64,000 bases of DNA from Bacteroidota bacterium (GTDB lineage Bacteria; Bacteroidota; Bacteroidia; Chitinophagales; Chitinophagaceae): positions 4,511 through 68,510 of the forward strand of contig JAEZAM010000005.1 in NCBI GenBank assembly GCA_023430465.1, read 5' to 3'. Shown piece by piece: positions 34,375 through 43,144 of this stretch. The position numbers were made by a program, and so were the translations under genes. The notes under the pieces were generated by a model. It ran no database searches, was not told the origin of the DNA, and saw only the letters and a list, made by a program, of their open reading frames with translations. The first letter of the stretch is position 1; the number at the start of each line of letters is the position of its first letter.

Positions 34375-34995
34375 CTAGAAGCGAGATGTAGTTCTCACCA
34401 GCCTGAACGTCACATTGATCCGAATACCAGCCACCTTCTTCCTTTTTGGCAGTTGATGCACCCAGTTATGCTGTAAGGCTCCCCGCATCAACAACAGACT
34501 GCCATGTGGCAGGAGCGTAGTGATTGTCTCCGACTTGTTTACCCGGTGGCGGAACTGGAATTCACGGGGTGTACCGAACGATAATGACGCCACTACCGGA
34601 TTCTTCCCCAACGCATCTTCCGCATCGCTGTGCCAGCCCATGCTGTCGTTCCCGTCACGATACAGGTTCAACAGCGTCGAATTGAATACCTCCCCGCTTA
34701 CTCTTTCCACCTCTTCTTTTATTTCCTGCAGCAAGGGTGGTATTGGTGTGGCAGCATGACGAATCCCTGAATAAACATATTGCTCGCCAAAACTCGCGGT
34801 GAGCCGCGGCAGCGCGATGTCCTTCCCATACATGCGCATCGAGTCCTGCCGCCAGTCAATCTTATTCTCCAGTTGCTGCAGGTAATCATCTGCCTGCTTC
34901 TGCCCATAAAATGTTTCATACAGCAGCGCTTCCCCTTCATGCTCCACAAGTCTTATGGGCAGGCCGTCATCCATGTTTTCACCCTGTATCTTCAT
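34375..34995 (-). CDS. AlkB-family 2-oxoglutarate/Fe(II) dioxygenase
   Basis: A 206-residue protein from the ATG at 34995; 14 codons upstream another ATG is possible. The iron site is M-G-W-H-S-D-A-E (His and Asp), and the distal Arg region F-G-T-P-R-E-F-Q-F-R-H follows. A second His lies in G-A-L-Q-H-N-W-V-H, and the C-terminal R-I-N-V-T-F-R carries the 2-oxoglutarate-binding Arg pair. The family repairs N-alkylated bases in DNA or RNA by oxidative demethylation. The short form with L-P-R-L-T-A-S-F-G near residue 80 resembles the ALKBH2-like group. Single gene. Confidence 0.88.
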   Translation of the reverse strand: MKIQGENMDDGLPIRLVEHEGEALLYETFYGQKQADDYLQQLENKIDWRQDSMRMYGKDIALPRLTASFGEQYVYSGIRHAATPIPPLLQEIKEEVERVSGEVFNSTLLNLYRDGNDSMGWHSDAEDALGKNPVVASLSFGTPREFQFRHRVNKSETITTLLPHGSLLLMRGALQHNWVHQLPKRKKVAGIRINVTFRLVRTTSRF

Positions 34996-35245
34996 AGGGC
35001 AAATATCTGAAACCGGGGCCTTCTCTTTCTGCCCCAAATGATAAAATCAACAGTTCACGCAGGGAAAATACCAGTTCACGTATCTCCGCATTTACCATAG
35101 GGCGAATCGGTGGTAATATTGTACTCACAACAAGGGTATAAGTTTCTCATAGCAATAGTTTGGTAACGGAGGGGGTTTCTACTTCCTCCTTTTTATTTCC
35201 GGTTGGCATGGTTTTTTTCCATATAAGAAAAAAGCTATATCAACT

Positions 35246-36391
35246 ATGTTCAAGCGACCGCTTTCGCGCAAGCGGAAAATCACCTATATCATTGTCGGCA
35301 GTCTTATCGTTCTGCTGATCGCTTTTCGCATTGCGCTTCCCTATATTTTACTTAAATATGTCAACAGGCAGCTGGCCCGCATCGACGGTTATTCAGGCAG
35401 GGTAGAGGACATCGATGTGGCGCTTTACCGGGGTGCCTATACAATTGACGGGATCAAACTGGACAAACTCAATGGCAAGATACCTGTTCCGTTTTTCCAG
35501 GCAGATGAGATCGATCTGTCTATCGAATGGGGTGCCATCTTCCGCGGCCGGATAGTGGCCGAAATAGAGGTGGAAAATCCCGTGATGAATTTCGTGAAAG
35601 GGCCTACCCGCGAAACTTCCCAGACCGACATCGACAAGGACTGGACGGAGGTAGTCGATAAATTAATTCCAATCAAACTCAACCGGTTTGAAATAAACAA
35701 CGGTGAGGTGCATTACCGTGATTTTCACAGTTCACCCAAAGTGGACATCTATGCAAAACAAGTACACATCCTGGCTGAGAACCTCTCCAATGCAAAACGA
35801 AAGAAAGATGTACTTCCTTCCGATGTAACGGCAACAGCAGCCGTATATGATGGCCGGCTTTCACTGAACATGAAGATCGACCCGATCAATACTGTTCCCG
35901 TATTTGATATGAATGCGCGGCTGACATCGGTCAACCTTACCCACCTCAATGATTTCCTGAAAGCATACGGCAATTTTGACGTAGAAAAAGGTGAACTGGG
36001 TTTATACACCGAAGCTGCTGCCAAAGACAAACGGATACACGGATATACAAAACCTCTCATCAAGGATCTCAAGGTATTGAGCTGGAAAAATGATAAGGAT
36101 AAACCGGCGAGGATGGTTTGGGAGGCGATCGTAGAAGCTGTTACCTGGGTATTCAAGAATCACCCCAAAGATCAATTGGCGACAAAAGCCTCGTTTGAAG
36201 GTAGCATTGAAAATCCCGATTTCGATATCTGGAATATCATTGGCCAACTGCTGAGGAATGCCTTCATCGAGGCACTATATCCTTCGTTGGAAAACAGTGT
36301 AAATATCAGTTCAGTGGGAACTGCGAAAGAAGAGAAACCCTCCCTGCTGAAACGCATTTTCACCGATGCAGATAAAGAAGGCAAAAAATAA
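35246..36391 (+). CDS. DUF748 / AsmA-like protein
   Basis: A 381-residue protein with one N-terminal membrane helix (about residues 12-34) after a basic start. The body is rich in short beta strands typical of AsmA/DUF748 repeats: V-E-D-I-D-V-A-L-Y-R-G, E-I-D-L-S-I-E-W, E-V-E-N-P-V-M-N-F and L-T-S-V-N-L-T-H-L-N-D. These proteins are anchored in the inner membrane, reach into the periplasm and are linked to lipid transport or envelope assembly. The short length fits the single-repeat form in Bacteroidota. It converges with a lipoprotein gene over a shared terminator. Confidence 0.82.
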   Translation: MFKRPLSRKRKITYIIVGSLIVLLIAFRIALPYILLKYVNRQLARIDGYSGRVEDIDVALYRGAYTIDGIKLDKLNGKIPVPFFQADEIDLSIEWGAIFRGRIVAEIEVENPVMNFVKGPTRETSQTDIDKDWTEVVDKLIPIKLNRFEINNGEVHYRDFHSSPKVDIYAKQVHILAENLSNAKRKKDVLPSDVTATAAVYDGRLSLNMKIDPINTVPVFDMNARLTSVNLTHLNDFLKAYGNFDVEKGELGLYTEAAAKDKRIHGYTKPLIKDLKVLSWKNDKDKPARMVWEAIVEAVTWVFKNHPKDQLATKASFEGSIENPDFDIWNIIGQLLRNAFIEALYPSLENSVNISSVGTAKEEKPSLLKRIFTDADKEGKK

Positions 36392-36418
36392 AGGGTCCGC
36401 CATTTCCGGCAGACCCTT
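36391..36418 (-). terminator. Bidirectional hairpin between convergent genes
   Basis: Arms at 36391-36397 and 36412-36418 (AAGGGTC/GACCCTT) extend inward by GCC/GGC with one mismatch. On the minus strand it is followed by a T-rich tail (TTTATTTTTT), fitting termination of the lipoprotein gene; the plus-strand tail is weaker. Confidence 0.65.
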
Positions 36419-36439
36419 GTTGTGTTGGTTGTTATTATT

Positions 36440-37240
36440 TTACTGGTAGGTAATGGTCAGGTTGCTGTTGACCACTGGCTGGCCTGGGAGCCCCTGTGTA
36501 ACTACAGCACTGATGGGGAAGCCCTGTGCGTTGTAGGTATAGGCATACACAAATCTGTCTTCAGGATCAAGCTGTGCATCAAAATGATCTTCCCTGGTTG
36601 GGTTATTCTTTGACACGCCCTGCCAAAGCATGGCCAGCAGATCGCGGTGCTCAAACAGCGGATTCGGTTTTTGGTCATATTGAAACTCCACATGTCCTGA
36701 ACGACGCAACAGGTTTGGCTCACCCATGTTCACCAGTGCAACGGTTTCGGTGATATTTCCAGCAGCGTTGACAGCAAAATCGAACTGTCTGAACAGCATG
36801 AAGTCATCGCCCTCCAACGCATAGGAGGTGGCCCGCGTCAATGCATCACCAGTGTAATCATAGTTGGTGAAGAATGTCTTGTCTTCGCCTACATAGATGT
36901 CCACCCTGTCGAGCTTTCCATTCTCATAAACCGCGCGAAATTCCTGTTCGCCATTTGTAAGCTTGTCCACCTTGCCTCCTGCGTAAGTTACGGCATATAC
37001 AAGCGGGGGTTCACCACTGCCCGGATCCGGAGCGATTGTTACCTGGTCTACTTTTCCTGCAGCATTATAACGAAACCGCGCAAAATCTTCTCCGTTTTGA
37101 TATTCCTTGATGTGCAGGGCAGCCGGTGTGCCAGTGTCATCATCATCTTTATCTTTTTTACAGCTTACAAGCGTTGCTGCCAGACCGCCTGCAAGCAGCA
37201 GCGTTTTGAATGATTGTCGAAAGGCCATGTTCAGGTTCAT
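36440..37240 (-). CDS. Hypothetical lipoprotein with YD-like strands
   Basis: A 266-residue protein from the ATG at 37240 (another ATG at 37228). The signal peptide ends L-V-S-C-K-K-D-K-D-D-D-D, the usual Bacteroidota lipobox with a Lys/Asp-rich tail that often marks surface export. The body has repeated F-R-Y-N-A-A-G-K-V, A-V-Y-E-N-G-K-L and F-A-V-N-A-A-G-N-I segments like the short YD-type strands in DUF4595-like lipoproteins. Function unknown. Single gene. Confidence 0.7.
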   Translation of the reverse strand: MNLNMAFRQSFKTLLLAGGLAATLVSCKKDKDDDDTGTPAALHIKEYQNGEDFARFRYNAAGKVDQVTIAPDPGSGEPPLVYAVTYAGGKVDKLTNGEQEFRAVYENGKLDRVDIYVGEDKTFFTNYDYTGDALTRATSYALEGDDFMLFRQFDFAVNAAGNITETVALVNMGEPNLLRRSGHVEFQYDQKPNPLFEHRDLLAMLWQGVSKNNPTREDHFDAQLDPEDRFVYAYTYNAQGFPISAVVTQGLPGQPVVNSNLTITYQ

Positions 37241-37431
37241 GTTACAAATTTTCTTTGATGGATTAAGTTTACCCCTCAAAGAAATATCTGAGTAACGACA
37301 ACGAACTGCACGGGATGAATGAACTGCTTATTCCACCGATAAATTGATTTTTTCTCCAGCTAAGCAGAAAAATCTGCTTGCCGGTTGATCCAGTGGGCTT
37401 GATTATTGCCACGGTAGTTGAAAAGCAATTT

Positions 37432-37869
37432 ATGGGATACGCTAAATTATTGCTGGCCGGACTTGCCGGTTCAACCGTGCTCACACTCACCCACCAGTTA
37501 TTGCGGTACACATTGTCAGCCTCGCCACGTTTGGATCTGTTGGGTATGCAGGCGATGGAAAAAGGTCTTAAACGGCTTCATTTACCGGTGCCGCAGGAGC
37601 CTGCGCTGTTCGGTATTACGCTTGCGGGTGATGTACTGGGAAATGCAGCTTATTATAGTCTCGGCGGAATGGCAGGTGTCAGCAGGAAAAGGCTCACCAC
37701 GATCCTGGGCATTGCAGCAGGCATTGGCGCGGTAGCCCTGCCTGGCAAAATGCACCTTGACCCTTCTTACACACGGAAGTCGCTTTCAACTACGTTGCTG
37801 ACTGTTGCGTTGTACACGGCCGGGGGAATTGTCGCTGGTGTAGTGATGGACAGGATCGCCAAAAGTTAA
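37432..37869 (+). CDS. Hypothetical membrane protein
   Basis: A 145-residue protein from the ATG at 37432 (M-G-Y-A-K-L-L-L-A-G), chosen over an upstream TTG at 37378 because the first helix follows directly. It has about four hydrophobic segments, including A-L-F-G-I-T-L-A-G-D-V-L-G and V-A-L-Y-T-A-G-G-I-V-A-G-V-V. No family was recognised. It ends by overlapping the stop of a small convergent gene by 4 bp. Confidence 0.6.
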   Translation: MGYAKLLLAGLAGSTVLTLTHQLLRYTLSASPRLDLLGMQAMEKGLKRLHLPVPQEPALFGITLAGDVLGNAAYYSLGGMAGVSRKRLTTILGIAAGIGAVALPGKMHLDPSYTRKSLSTTLLTVALYTAGGIVAGVVMDRIAKS

Positions 37870-38054
37870 GCGTCCTTTTTATCGTTATCCGGTGCTATCG
37901 AATGACCGGGCACGTCTTCTTGCGCAGGGTAATCTTCTATCTTACCAGGATGACGCAGGTAGTCCTCTTTCTTCTTCTTCGCAATATCTTCCTCGTTTTT
38001 TTTGCCGGGTACTATTGCGGGCTTATTTTCATTGTCCTTGTCTGTCGTATTCAT
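37866..38054 (-). CDS. Small highly charged hypothetical protein
   Basis: A 62-residue protein, very rich in Lys, Asp and Glu (N-E-E-D-I-A-K-K-K-K-E-D-Y) and probably disordered. It starts 1 bp after the stop of the response regulator gene on the same strand, so the two are probably one transcript. No function can be given. Confidence 0.5.
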   Translation of the reverse strand: MNTTDKDNENKPAIVPGKKNEEDIAKKKKEDYLRHPGKIEDYPAQEDVPGHSIAPDNDKKDA

Positions 38055-38055
38055 G

Positions 38056-38433
38056 TCAGGCTCTTGAAAAGTTTAGTTTATCCAGCACACCGTCGATCAG
38101 CTTTTTACTGAATGGTTTTTTTACAAAATAGTTTATTCCTTCATCCATTGCTTTTTCCTGTATCCACTTTCCGTTATCACCGGTCATCATGATGATCTTT
38201 ATGTCGGCGTCGGCACTTTTTATATTTCGGATAAAATTTACTCCAAGTCCATCAGGGAAGCTGTTGTCGAGAAAGATGACGGATGGTTTTAAAAAGTTCA
38301 GATACTCCTCAGCCTCGTGCAGATTATGCACCATCATCACATGTATCTTTCTTTCTTCAAGTATCAATGCCAACAGTTCGCTGAGGTCTATATCGTCATC
38401 AATGATCATTGCAGTTTGTATCCTTGACCCCAT
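38056..38433 (-). CDS. Single-domain response regulator (receiver only)
   Basis: A 125-residue CheY-like receiver with the acidic triplet I-D-D-D (residues 11-14), the phosphoacceptor Asp56 in I-F-L-D-N-S, Thr84 in M-M-T-G-D and the Lys in F-V-K-K-P-F. There is no output domain, so it acts through protein contact or as a phosphate relay. No kinase gene is adjacent; the sensor kinase at 20.8-22.1 kb is far away. It shares a transcript with the small charged protein downstream. Confidence 0.87.
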   Translation of the reverse strand: MGSRIQTAMIIDDDIDLSELLALILEERKIHVMMVHNLHEAEEYLNFLKPSVIFLDNSFPDGLGVNFIRNIKSADADIKIIMMTGDNGKWIQEKAMDEGINYFVKKPFSKKLIDGVLDKLNFSRA

Positions 38434-38621
38434 TATTCTCTTTTTTTGAGATTCCTACAAAAATTTGGCCCGTTTCGATGGCCCGCAAAACTTTTGCGAT
38501 TGTATCACAGTTTTTGCTAATGAACAACGTGATAATTCACAGGATGTCCACCGTGATTTCCCACGTGTTACTACTCAATTCAAATTAAAATCAGTGAATA
38601 CCCTTAATCGCGAATTAATTG

Positions 38622-39152
38622 TCAATGTGAGCCTCGTTGATGCAATGGTGCGGGATCCGGCGCGTCCTTTTTCTGGTTTCGTTTTGCACTGAAAGGCAGG
38701 ATGATGCCAATGAAAGAACCGACACTGAAATTGACAATAGTGGCGACAAGAAATACCTGGAACTGCAGGCCGTCTGTGGAATCGTTGATGGTATTGGCTG
38801 GTTCGTTTTCCAGTACTGTTGCGGATTCTCCACCGCCAAGATAGCCTGGCACACCAACCGCCAGTATGATAAAACTCAATGCACAGGCGATGGCAATCCC
38901 GAGGATGGTCACTGCATGTGAAGCAAAGATCAGCGCAACCGTACTCTCCTGGTGCTTTCTTTTCTTACTGTCGAGATAAGTGTGTATCCCCACTACCAGG
39001 CCGAACAGAAAACTGCCCATATACAGCAGCCAGGTCTCCGTATAATTTCCATCCCGCACGAACATGTACACGGGGATAACAAATACCACTGCGGCGATGG
39101 CGGCGGAAATTACTGTGGAAAGAATGTTAACTTTTCGCAATAGATCTCTCAT
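38622..39152 (-). CDS. Hypothetical four-helix membrane protein
   Basis: A 176-residue protein with about four transmembrane helices: residues about 10-32, 40-60, 75-100 and 133-155 (V-A-T-I-V-N-F-S-V-G-S-F-I-G-I-I-L). An external acidic loop (G-E-S-A-T-V-L-E-N-E) lies between helices 3 and 4, and the tail is basic. No family was recognised. Confidence 0.6.
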   Translation of the reverse strand: MRDLLRKVNILSTVISAAIAAVVFVIPVYMFVRDGNYTETWLLYMGSFLFGLVVGIHTYLDSKKRKHQESTVALIFASHAVTILGIAIACALSFIILAVGVPGYLGGGESATVLENEPANTINDSTDGLQFQVFLVATIVNFSVGSFIGIILPFSAKRNQKKDAPDPAPLHQRGSH

Positions 39153-39352
39153 GCGGAATGTGGCGAAAAAACGGTGCCATAACTCCGGGCAGCGCGTGCG
39201 CAGTAAAAGCTGTAGAGGGCCTAAGGCATGCTCTACATTTTGTGGAATTTATTGCAGCATTTGTTGGCTAAATTTTATACAAGGTCCTGTTAAAGACCTT
39301 TCCAGCAACGGCTGCGGGCATGATTCCTGTCTTAGCATGGGAAATCCCAGCT

Positions 39353-40531
39353 ATGTTCTTTAAAAAACCAATCCTTGCAATCGGCCTCCTGTCGGTTGCT
39401 ATTTTTTCATGCAGCAAAAATGGTGAAGATGCACCTGACTCCACGGTAACTCCGGAAGAATGTGTACAGGGCAGGGGAGCGTCCAGTGGTGACACAACCG
39501 GCGTGTATATCGTTTCTTACAACCGGGATGCTGTGAACGCCCGTACCATGAGCCGTGGCGAGTTAAATGATCTCAGCACAGATCTGCTGGGTCGGCACCA
39601 GATCAGTGCTGCTGTACTCACAACATCTTTCCCTGGTGAGCCCGGCGGGTTCATTGCACGACTTACAAATACCCAGGCACAGGAATTGAGAGAAGATGCC
39701 TCCGTGGCCATTGTTGAGCAGGATCGCGTTATCTCACTCAGTACCTGCTTTACTGTCGTTGAACCAAGGTTGGTGACCTGGAACGTAGATCGCACGGGAT
39801 ACGGCAACGGCATCGGCAAACGGGCATGGATCATCGACACAGGAATAGATTTCGATCATCCCGATCTCACCGTGGATCGCAATGCCAGCAAATCGTTTAT
39901 CAGTGGTACTGCCTCTGCCGAAGACGAGAACGGTCACGGTACCCACGTGGGCGGGATCATTGGTGGCAAAAACAACAGCATTGGCGTACTTGGAGTGGCC
40001 TCAGGTGCCACACTTATTTCCCTGCGTGTCCTCGATAAGGATGGTGAGGGAACGATCTCCAGCATTGTGCAGGCATTGGCCTGGGTCAACACACATGCCT
40101 CACCTGGTGACGTGGTGAATATGAGCATTGGTTCGGATGAAGGTGTGTCACCCACCCTGGATCAGCAGGTGCGGAATACTGCTGCGCGCGGTATTTATAT
40201 CGCCATTGCAGCAGGTAATGAACATAAACTTGCCAATCTCTCTTCACCTGCCCGTGTCAATGGCACCAACATCTATACCGTATCAGCGATCGACAGCAGC
40301 GGGAACTTCGCTTCGTTTTCCAACTATGGAAATGATGTGGTGGATTATGCCATGCCCGGTGTCAAAATACTTTCCACCTTCACCAATGGTCGTTATGCCT
40401 ACATGAGCGGAACGTCCATGGCAGCGCCGCATATGGCGGGTATTCTTCTTTTGCGGGGTAATAATTTCACGACAAGGGGAACTGCAGGCAATGATCCCGA
40501 CGGAACCGCTGATGCCATTGCGCATTATTAA
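39353..40531 (+). CDS. Subtilisin-like S8 peptidase, lipoprotein
   Basis: A 392-residue protein from the ATG at 39353 (M-F-F-K-K-P); 11 codons upstream another ATG lacks a proper signal. Residues 1-19 are a signal ending in the lipobox I-F-S-C with Cys20. An I9-type inhibitor propeptide follows (about 50-130, ending V-A-I-V-E-Q-D-R-V-I). The peptidase domain has Asp162 (I-I-D-T-G-I-D), His195 (G-H-G-T-H-V-G-G), the oxyanion Asn in A-A-G-N-E and Ser355 (G-T-S-M-A-A-P-H). It resembles the proteinase K/aqualysin branch. It is probably a surface- or periplasm-anchored protease with self-processing. Confidence 0.92.
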   Translation: MFFKKPILAIGLLSVAIFSCSKNGEDAPDSTVTPEECVQGRGASSGDTTGVYIVSYNRDAVNARTMSRGELNDLSTDLLGRHQISAAVLTTSFPGEPGGFIARLTNTQAQELREDASVAIVEQDRVISLSTCFTVVEPRLVTWNVDRTGYGNGIGKRAWIIDTGIDFDHPDLTVDRNASKSFISGTASAEDENGHGTHVGGIIGGKNNSIGVLGVASGATLISLRVLDKDGEGTISSIVQALAWVNTHASPGDVVNMSIGSDEGVSPTLDQQVRNTAARGIYIAIAAGNEHKLANLSSPARVNGTNIYTVSAIDSSGNFASFSNYGNDVVDYAMPGVKILSTFTNGRYAYMSGTSMAAPHMAGILLLRGNNFTTRGTAGNDPDGTADAIAHY

Positions 40532-40580
40532 AATTTACTGTAATGGCATATCAATTGCATCGGTTACAGAAACCATTGTT

Positions 40581-40772
40581 ATGAATAAAAAAACTTTAGT
40601 CACAGCCGTCGCCCTGGGCGCAGCCCTGGTATATGCCGTTCGCCGTTTGAAATCCCGTGTTTCTTCCCGCCAGCAGCAGAGCATGCCTGGGGCAGGGATG
40701 TACGGCAACAGCCGGCATCACCTGACAGATGTATTTTCGAGAGCCAAGCCCCAGCCGATGGAGCAGCTCTGA
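40581..40772 (+). CDS. Small hypothetical protein with N-terminal hydrophobic segment
   Basis: A 63-residue protein from the ATG at 40581: M-N-K-K-T-L-V-T-A-V-A-L-G-A-A-L followed by a basic stretch R-R-L-K-S-R and a polar tail. It starts 49 bp after the protease stop and has a strong terminator 8 bp after its own stop, so it may be the second gene of that transcript. No function known. Confidence 0.55.
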   Translation: MNKKTLVTAVALGAALVYAVRRLKSRVSSRQQQSMPGAGMYGNSRHHLTDVFSRAKPQPMEQL

Positions 40773-40780
40773 TAAAATTG

Positions 40781-40810
40781 AACGGTAGGGTTTCCTTACC
40801 GTTTTTTTTT
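40781..40810 (+). terminator. Rho-independent terminator
   Basis: AACGGTA (40781-40787) pairs with TACCGTT (40797-40803) around a 9-nt loop, followed by ten T in all. It ends the protease/small protein transcript. Confidence 0.85.
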
Positions 40811-40863
40811 GAATGTATCTTTACGCAGCCGGCAATGCCGCCGGTATCGCTAACTCCTTACTT

Positions 40864-41862
40864 ATGCAATACAGGAAAATTGGAAAATCAGATCTGCAGC
40901 TCTCAGTTATTTGTTTTGGTGCATGGGCCGCGGGCGGCTGGATGTGGGGTGGGAACGACCGGAAAGAAGCTATTGCCGCCATCAAAGCTTCCTACGAAGC
41001 GGGTGTGACCTCGATTGACACCGCACCGATCTACGGCCAGGGTGAAAGTGAAGAAATCGTCGGCGAAGCTGTCCGGGACATACCGCGGGATAAAATACAA
41101 TTGCTCACCAAGTATGGTATGCGATGGGACCTTGCCAAAGGGGATTTTGGTTTCAAAAGCCGCGACAACAGTGGCAACGAGATAGATATTTACAAATACG
41201 CCGGCAAAGAAAGCATCGTGTATGAATGCGAACAAAGCCTTCGCCGGCTTGGCACCGACTACATTGACCTCTACCAGATCCATTGGCCGGACAGTACCAC
41301 ACCAATTGATGAAGCGATGGAGGCTGTGGCGCAACTCATTCAGCAGGGTAAGGTACGGTATGCCGGTGTATGTAATTATTCTGCGGCACAATTGCAGGAA
41401 GCACTGAAATCCGTTCAGTTAGTATCTGACCAGGTGCCATACAGCATGGTGAAGCGCGATATCGAAAAGGAAGTTGTTCCGTTTTGCCTGCAGCATCAAT
41501 TATCCATACTTGCCTATAGCCCGCTCGAAAGGGGACTGCTCACTGGCAAAATGAGACCGGGGCACAAATTTGCCGAAGGCGATCATCGCGCCGGCCTCTG
41601 GTATTTCCGGGATGAAAACCTTCGCCGGACAAATGAATTCCTGGAAAAAATAAAACCGCTGGCAGAGAAGAAGGGCGCTACGCTCGGCCAACTGGTACTT
41701 CGCTGGACCGTAGAACAACCTGGCATCACAGTAGCTTTGGCTGGTGCCCGCAATCAAGTGCAGGCGTTGCAAAACGCCGCGGCAATGGACATATCCCTCG
41801 ATGCGGAAGAAATCAGCTACATCACAACAGAACTCGATAAGCTGGTGCTGGTGAAGGACTGA
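40864..41862 (+). CDS. Aldo/keto reductase
   Basis: A 332-residue NADPH-dependent reductase from the ATG at 40864 (M-Q-Y-R-K-I-G-K-S). A start 17 codons earlier would place coding on the terminator edge. The catalytic tetrad is Asp52 and Tyr57 (I-D-T-A-P-I-Y-G), Lys83 (L-L-T-K-Y-G) and the His in Y-Q-I-H-W-P-D. The cofactor end has V-A-L-A-G-A-R-N. It belongs to the YhdN/AKR11-like group that acts on varied carbonyls. A TATCTTTA sequence at 40816 is a weak -7 candidate. Confidence 0.9.
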   Translation: MQYRKIGKSDLQLSVICFGAWAAGGWMWGGNDRKEAIAAIKASYEAGVTSIDTAPIYGQGESEEIVGEAVRDIPRDKIQLLTKYGMRWDLAKGDFGFKSRDNSGNEIDIYKYAGKESIVYECEQSLRRLGTDYIDLYQIHWPDSTTPIDEAMEAVAQLIQQGKVRYAGVCNYSAAQLQEALKSVQLVSDQVPYSMVKRDIEKEVVPFCLQHQLSILAYSPLERGLLTGKMRPGHKFAEGDHRAGLWYFRDENLRRTNEFLEKIKPLAEKKGATLGQLVLRWTVEQPGITVALAGARNQVQALQNAAAMDISLDAEEISYITTELDKLVLVKD

Positions 41863-42243
41863 TCACTTTTGTACCCAATAGTCAAGCACCGTCACTTTAT
41901 CCAGCCCTGGTTTGTCCAGTGCCACAAATTGCTTGTGTGCAGGATGGATGATATAATTATCGCGGTCTGCTTCGGACTTGAACGTGAGGAAAAAGCAATG
42001 ACTCAATCCCTGGTTGAGTTTTTCCGGGCTGTTATTAACGCCCCATTCAAAGTTGCGGATGAGTGAAATCTTGCCCGGCAATGCACGAAAAGCATCCACC
42101 ACTTGTTTTATAGAAGCTGAGTCGGTGCCTTCCTTCCAGCCAAACATCACTACATGGCGCAGCTCTTTCCGGGACTGCCCGGTCTGGGCGGCTACAGCGA
42201 GGACACATAAGGAAAAGAGGAGCGCGAGGGATACCTTTTTCAT
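41863..42243 (-). CDS. Exported Dabb (stress-responsive A/B barrel) domain protein
   Basis: A 126-residue protein with a signal peptide (M-K-K-V-S-L-A-L-L-F, cleaved after A-V-A-A-Q). The Dabb domain follows: R-H-V-V-M-F-G-W-K-E-G-T (about residues 30-41), a central helix V-V-D-A-F-R-A-L-P-G and the C-terminal H-P-A-H-K-Q-F-V-A-L-D. Dabb proteins form dimeric ferredoxin-like barrels; those with signal peptides in Bacteroidota have no assigned role. It converges with the aldo/keto reductase gene with no gap. Confidence 0.82.
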   Translation of the reverse strand: MKKVSLALLFSLCVLAVAAQTGQSRKELRHVVMFGWKEGTDSASIKQVVDAFRALPGKISLIRNFEWGVNNSPEKLNQGLSHCFFLTFKSEADRDNYIIHPAHKQFVALDKPGLDKVTVLDYWVQK

Positions 42244-42278
42244 TTTTTCTTTTAAAGGTACTGAACTCGCGACGGTAA

Positions 42279-42617
42279 TCAGCCGGCAGCCGTGGTTTGT
42301 TCCAGCACGTCGTCCATCCTGATGGAAGAGTGACTCTCATCATAAACGCACTGGCCATTGCGTATCACAAGTACTTGCGGAGACTCATGTTCTACGTGGA
42401 AATCTTCCGCAACACGGTTGGAGAGCGCGCGGTAGCGGATCAGGTCGAGATAATGGAAGTCGACAGTATCAGGGAAGAAATCGCGCTCCAGCCTGGTCTT
42501 CACCACGGCGCTGATCGAGCATCTCGTGGAATGTTTGAAGATCACCTGAGGTTTTTCAGCCGAGGCGGCAATCAAATCATCCAGTTCCCTGTCTGTTGTC
42601 AGCATCTTCCAGTTCAT
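42279..42617 (-). CDS. YtxJ-like thioredoxin-fold protein (bacillithiol-associated)
   Basis: A 112-residue protein from the ATG at 42617 (M-N-W-K-M-L-T-T); a longer frame exists, but its first 34 codons precede the promoter-like element. The thioredoxin-type site is F-K-H-S-T-R-C-S-I-S-A with a single Cys, as in YtxJ proteins described as bacillithiol-system redox proteins. The rest (V-L-V-I-R-N-G-Q-C-V-Y-D-E-S-H) fits the family end. Bacteroidota often make bacillithiol, which suits this role, but no bsh gene is in the window. Confidence 0.82.
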   Translation of the reverse strand: MNWKMLTTDRELDDLIAASAEKPQVIFKHSTRCSISAVVKTRLERDFFPDTVDFHYLDLIRYRALSNRVAEDFHVEHESPQVLVIRNGQCVYDESHSSIRMDDVLEQTTAAG

Positions 42618-42640
42618 AAGAATTCTTTTGTTTGTAAAAA

Positions 42641-42648
42641 CAAAAATA
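42641..42648 (-). promoter_or_regulatory. -7 promoter element for the YtxJ-like gene
   Basis: TATTTTTG on the minus strand matches TAnnTTTG exactly, 23 bp before the ATG at 42617; no clear -33 TTG is seen. Confidence 0.4.
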
Positions 42649-42721
42649 AAGCCATTTGGTTTGCGGCGATTCCATGAATTCCCAGGGCGATAATTGCCTG
42701 CACTTCGATATTTTCGCATTG

Positions 42722-43135
42722 ATGCAACGCATAAAGCCTGAAGTAGATGTGATCCGCGATATACTGGAAGCGGTGCCCCAGACTGATTTTGTGATCAGCC
42801 TGGCCAGGCAGTATGCAGAGCGGGGAAGCCTTAGCAAGAAACAGTTGCAGGGATTGCATGGCAAGGCCATTCGTTCAGGAAATGTACCTCCGGCGCGACT
42901 TGCTACCCTTGAGGCAATCATTCGTAAGAAGCCTACACGCTACAGGAGTAAACTGCCGCTTCCTGATGAAGATCATAAGAAGGATGAGGAATCGGGGCGG
43001 ATGATCGAGGCGATACTTCAGAAGTACCCACAGCACAAACGCGTTCTTTTTTTTCGTTCAAAATATGAAAACGGCGAAGGATTAACAGCCAGTGAGCTAT
43101 CAGATCTCCGCCGTTTTATGAGCGTTATTGGTTAG
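42722..43135 (+). CDS. Hypothetical protein
   Basis: A 137-residue soluble, largely helical protein from the ATG at 42722 (M-Q-R-I-K-P-E-V-D-V-I). Longer starts at 42674 (ATG) and 42656 (TTG) are in frame, but a TATTTTCG (-7-like) lies at about 42708, just before the chosen ATG. Blocks: F-V-I-S-L-A-R-Q-Y-A-E-R-G-S-L-S-K-K-Q-L, a basic mid part (R-K-K-P-T-R-Y-R-S-K), and a second helix pair with Y-E-N-G-E-G-L-T-A-S-E-L-S-D. The two S-L-S-K-K-Q-L / L-T-A-S-E-L-S-D blocks look like a weak internal duplication. No family recognised. Confidence 0.6.
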   Translation: MQRIKPEVDVIRDILEAVPQTDFVISLARQYAERGSLSKKQLQGLHGKAIRSGNVPPARLATLEAIIRKKPTRYRSKLPLPDEDHKKDEESGRMIEAILQKYPQHKRVLFFRSKYENGEGLTASELSDLRRFMSVIG

Positions 43136-43144
43136 TTGAAATGC

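Noticed and set aside
40816..40823. TATCTTTA as promoter of the aldo/keto reductase gene
   Set aside because: It misses the final G of TAnnTTTG, and no -33 TTG lies at the right distance. It is mentioned in the gene entry only.
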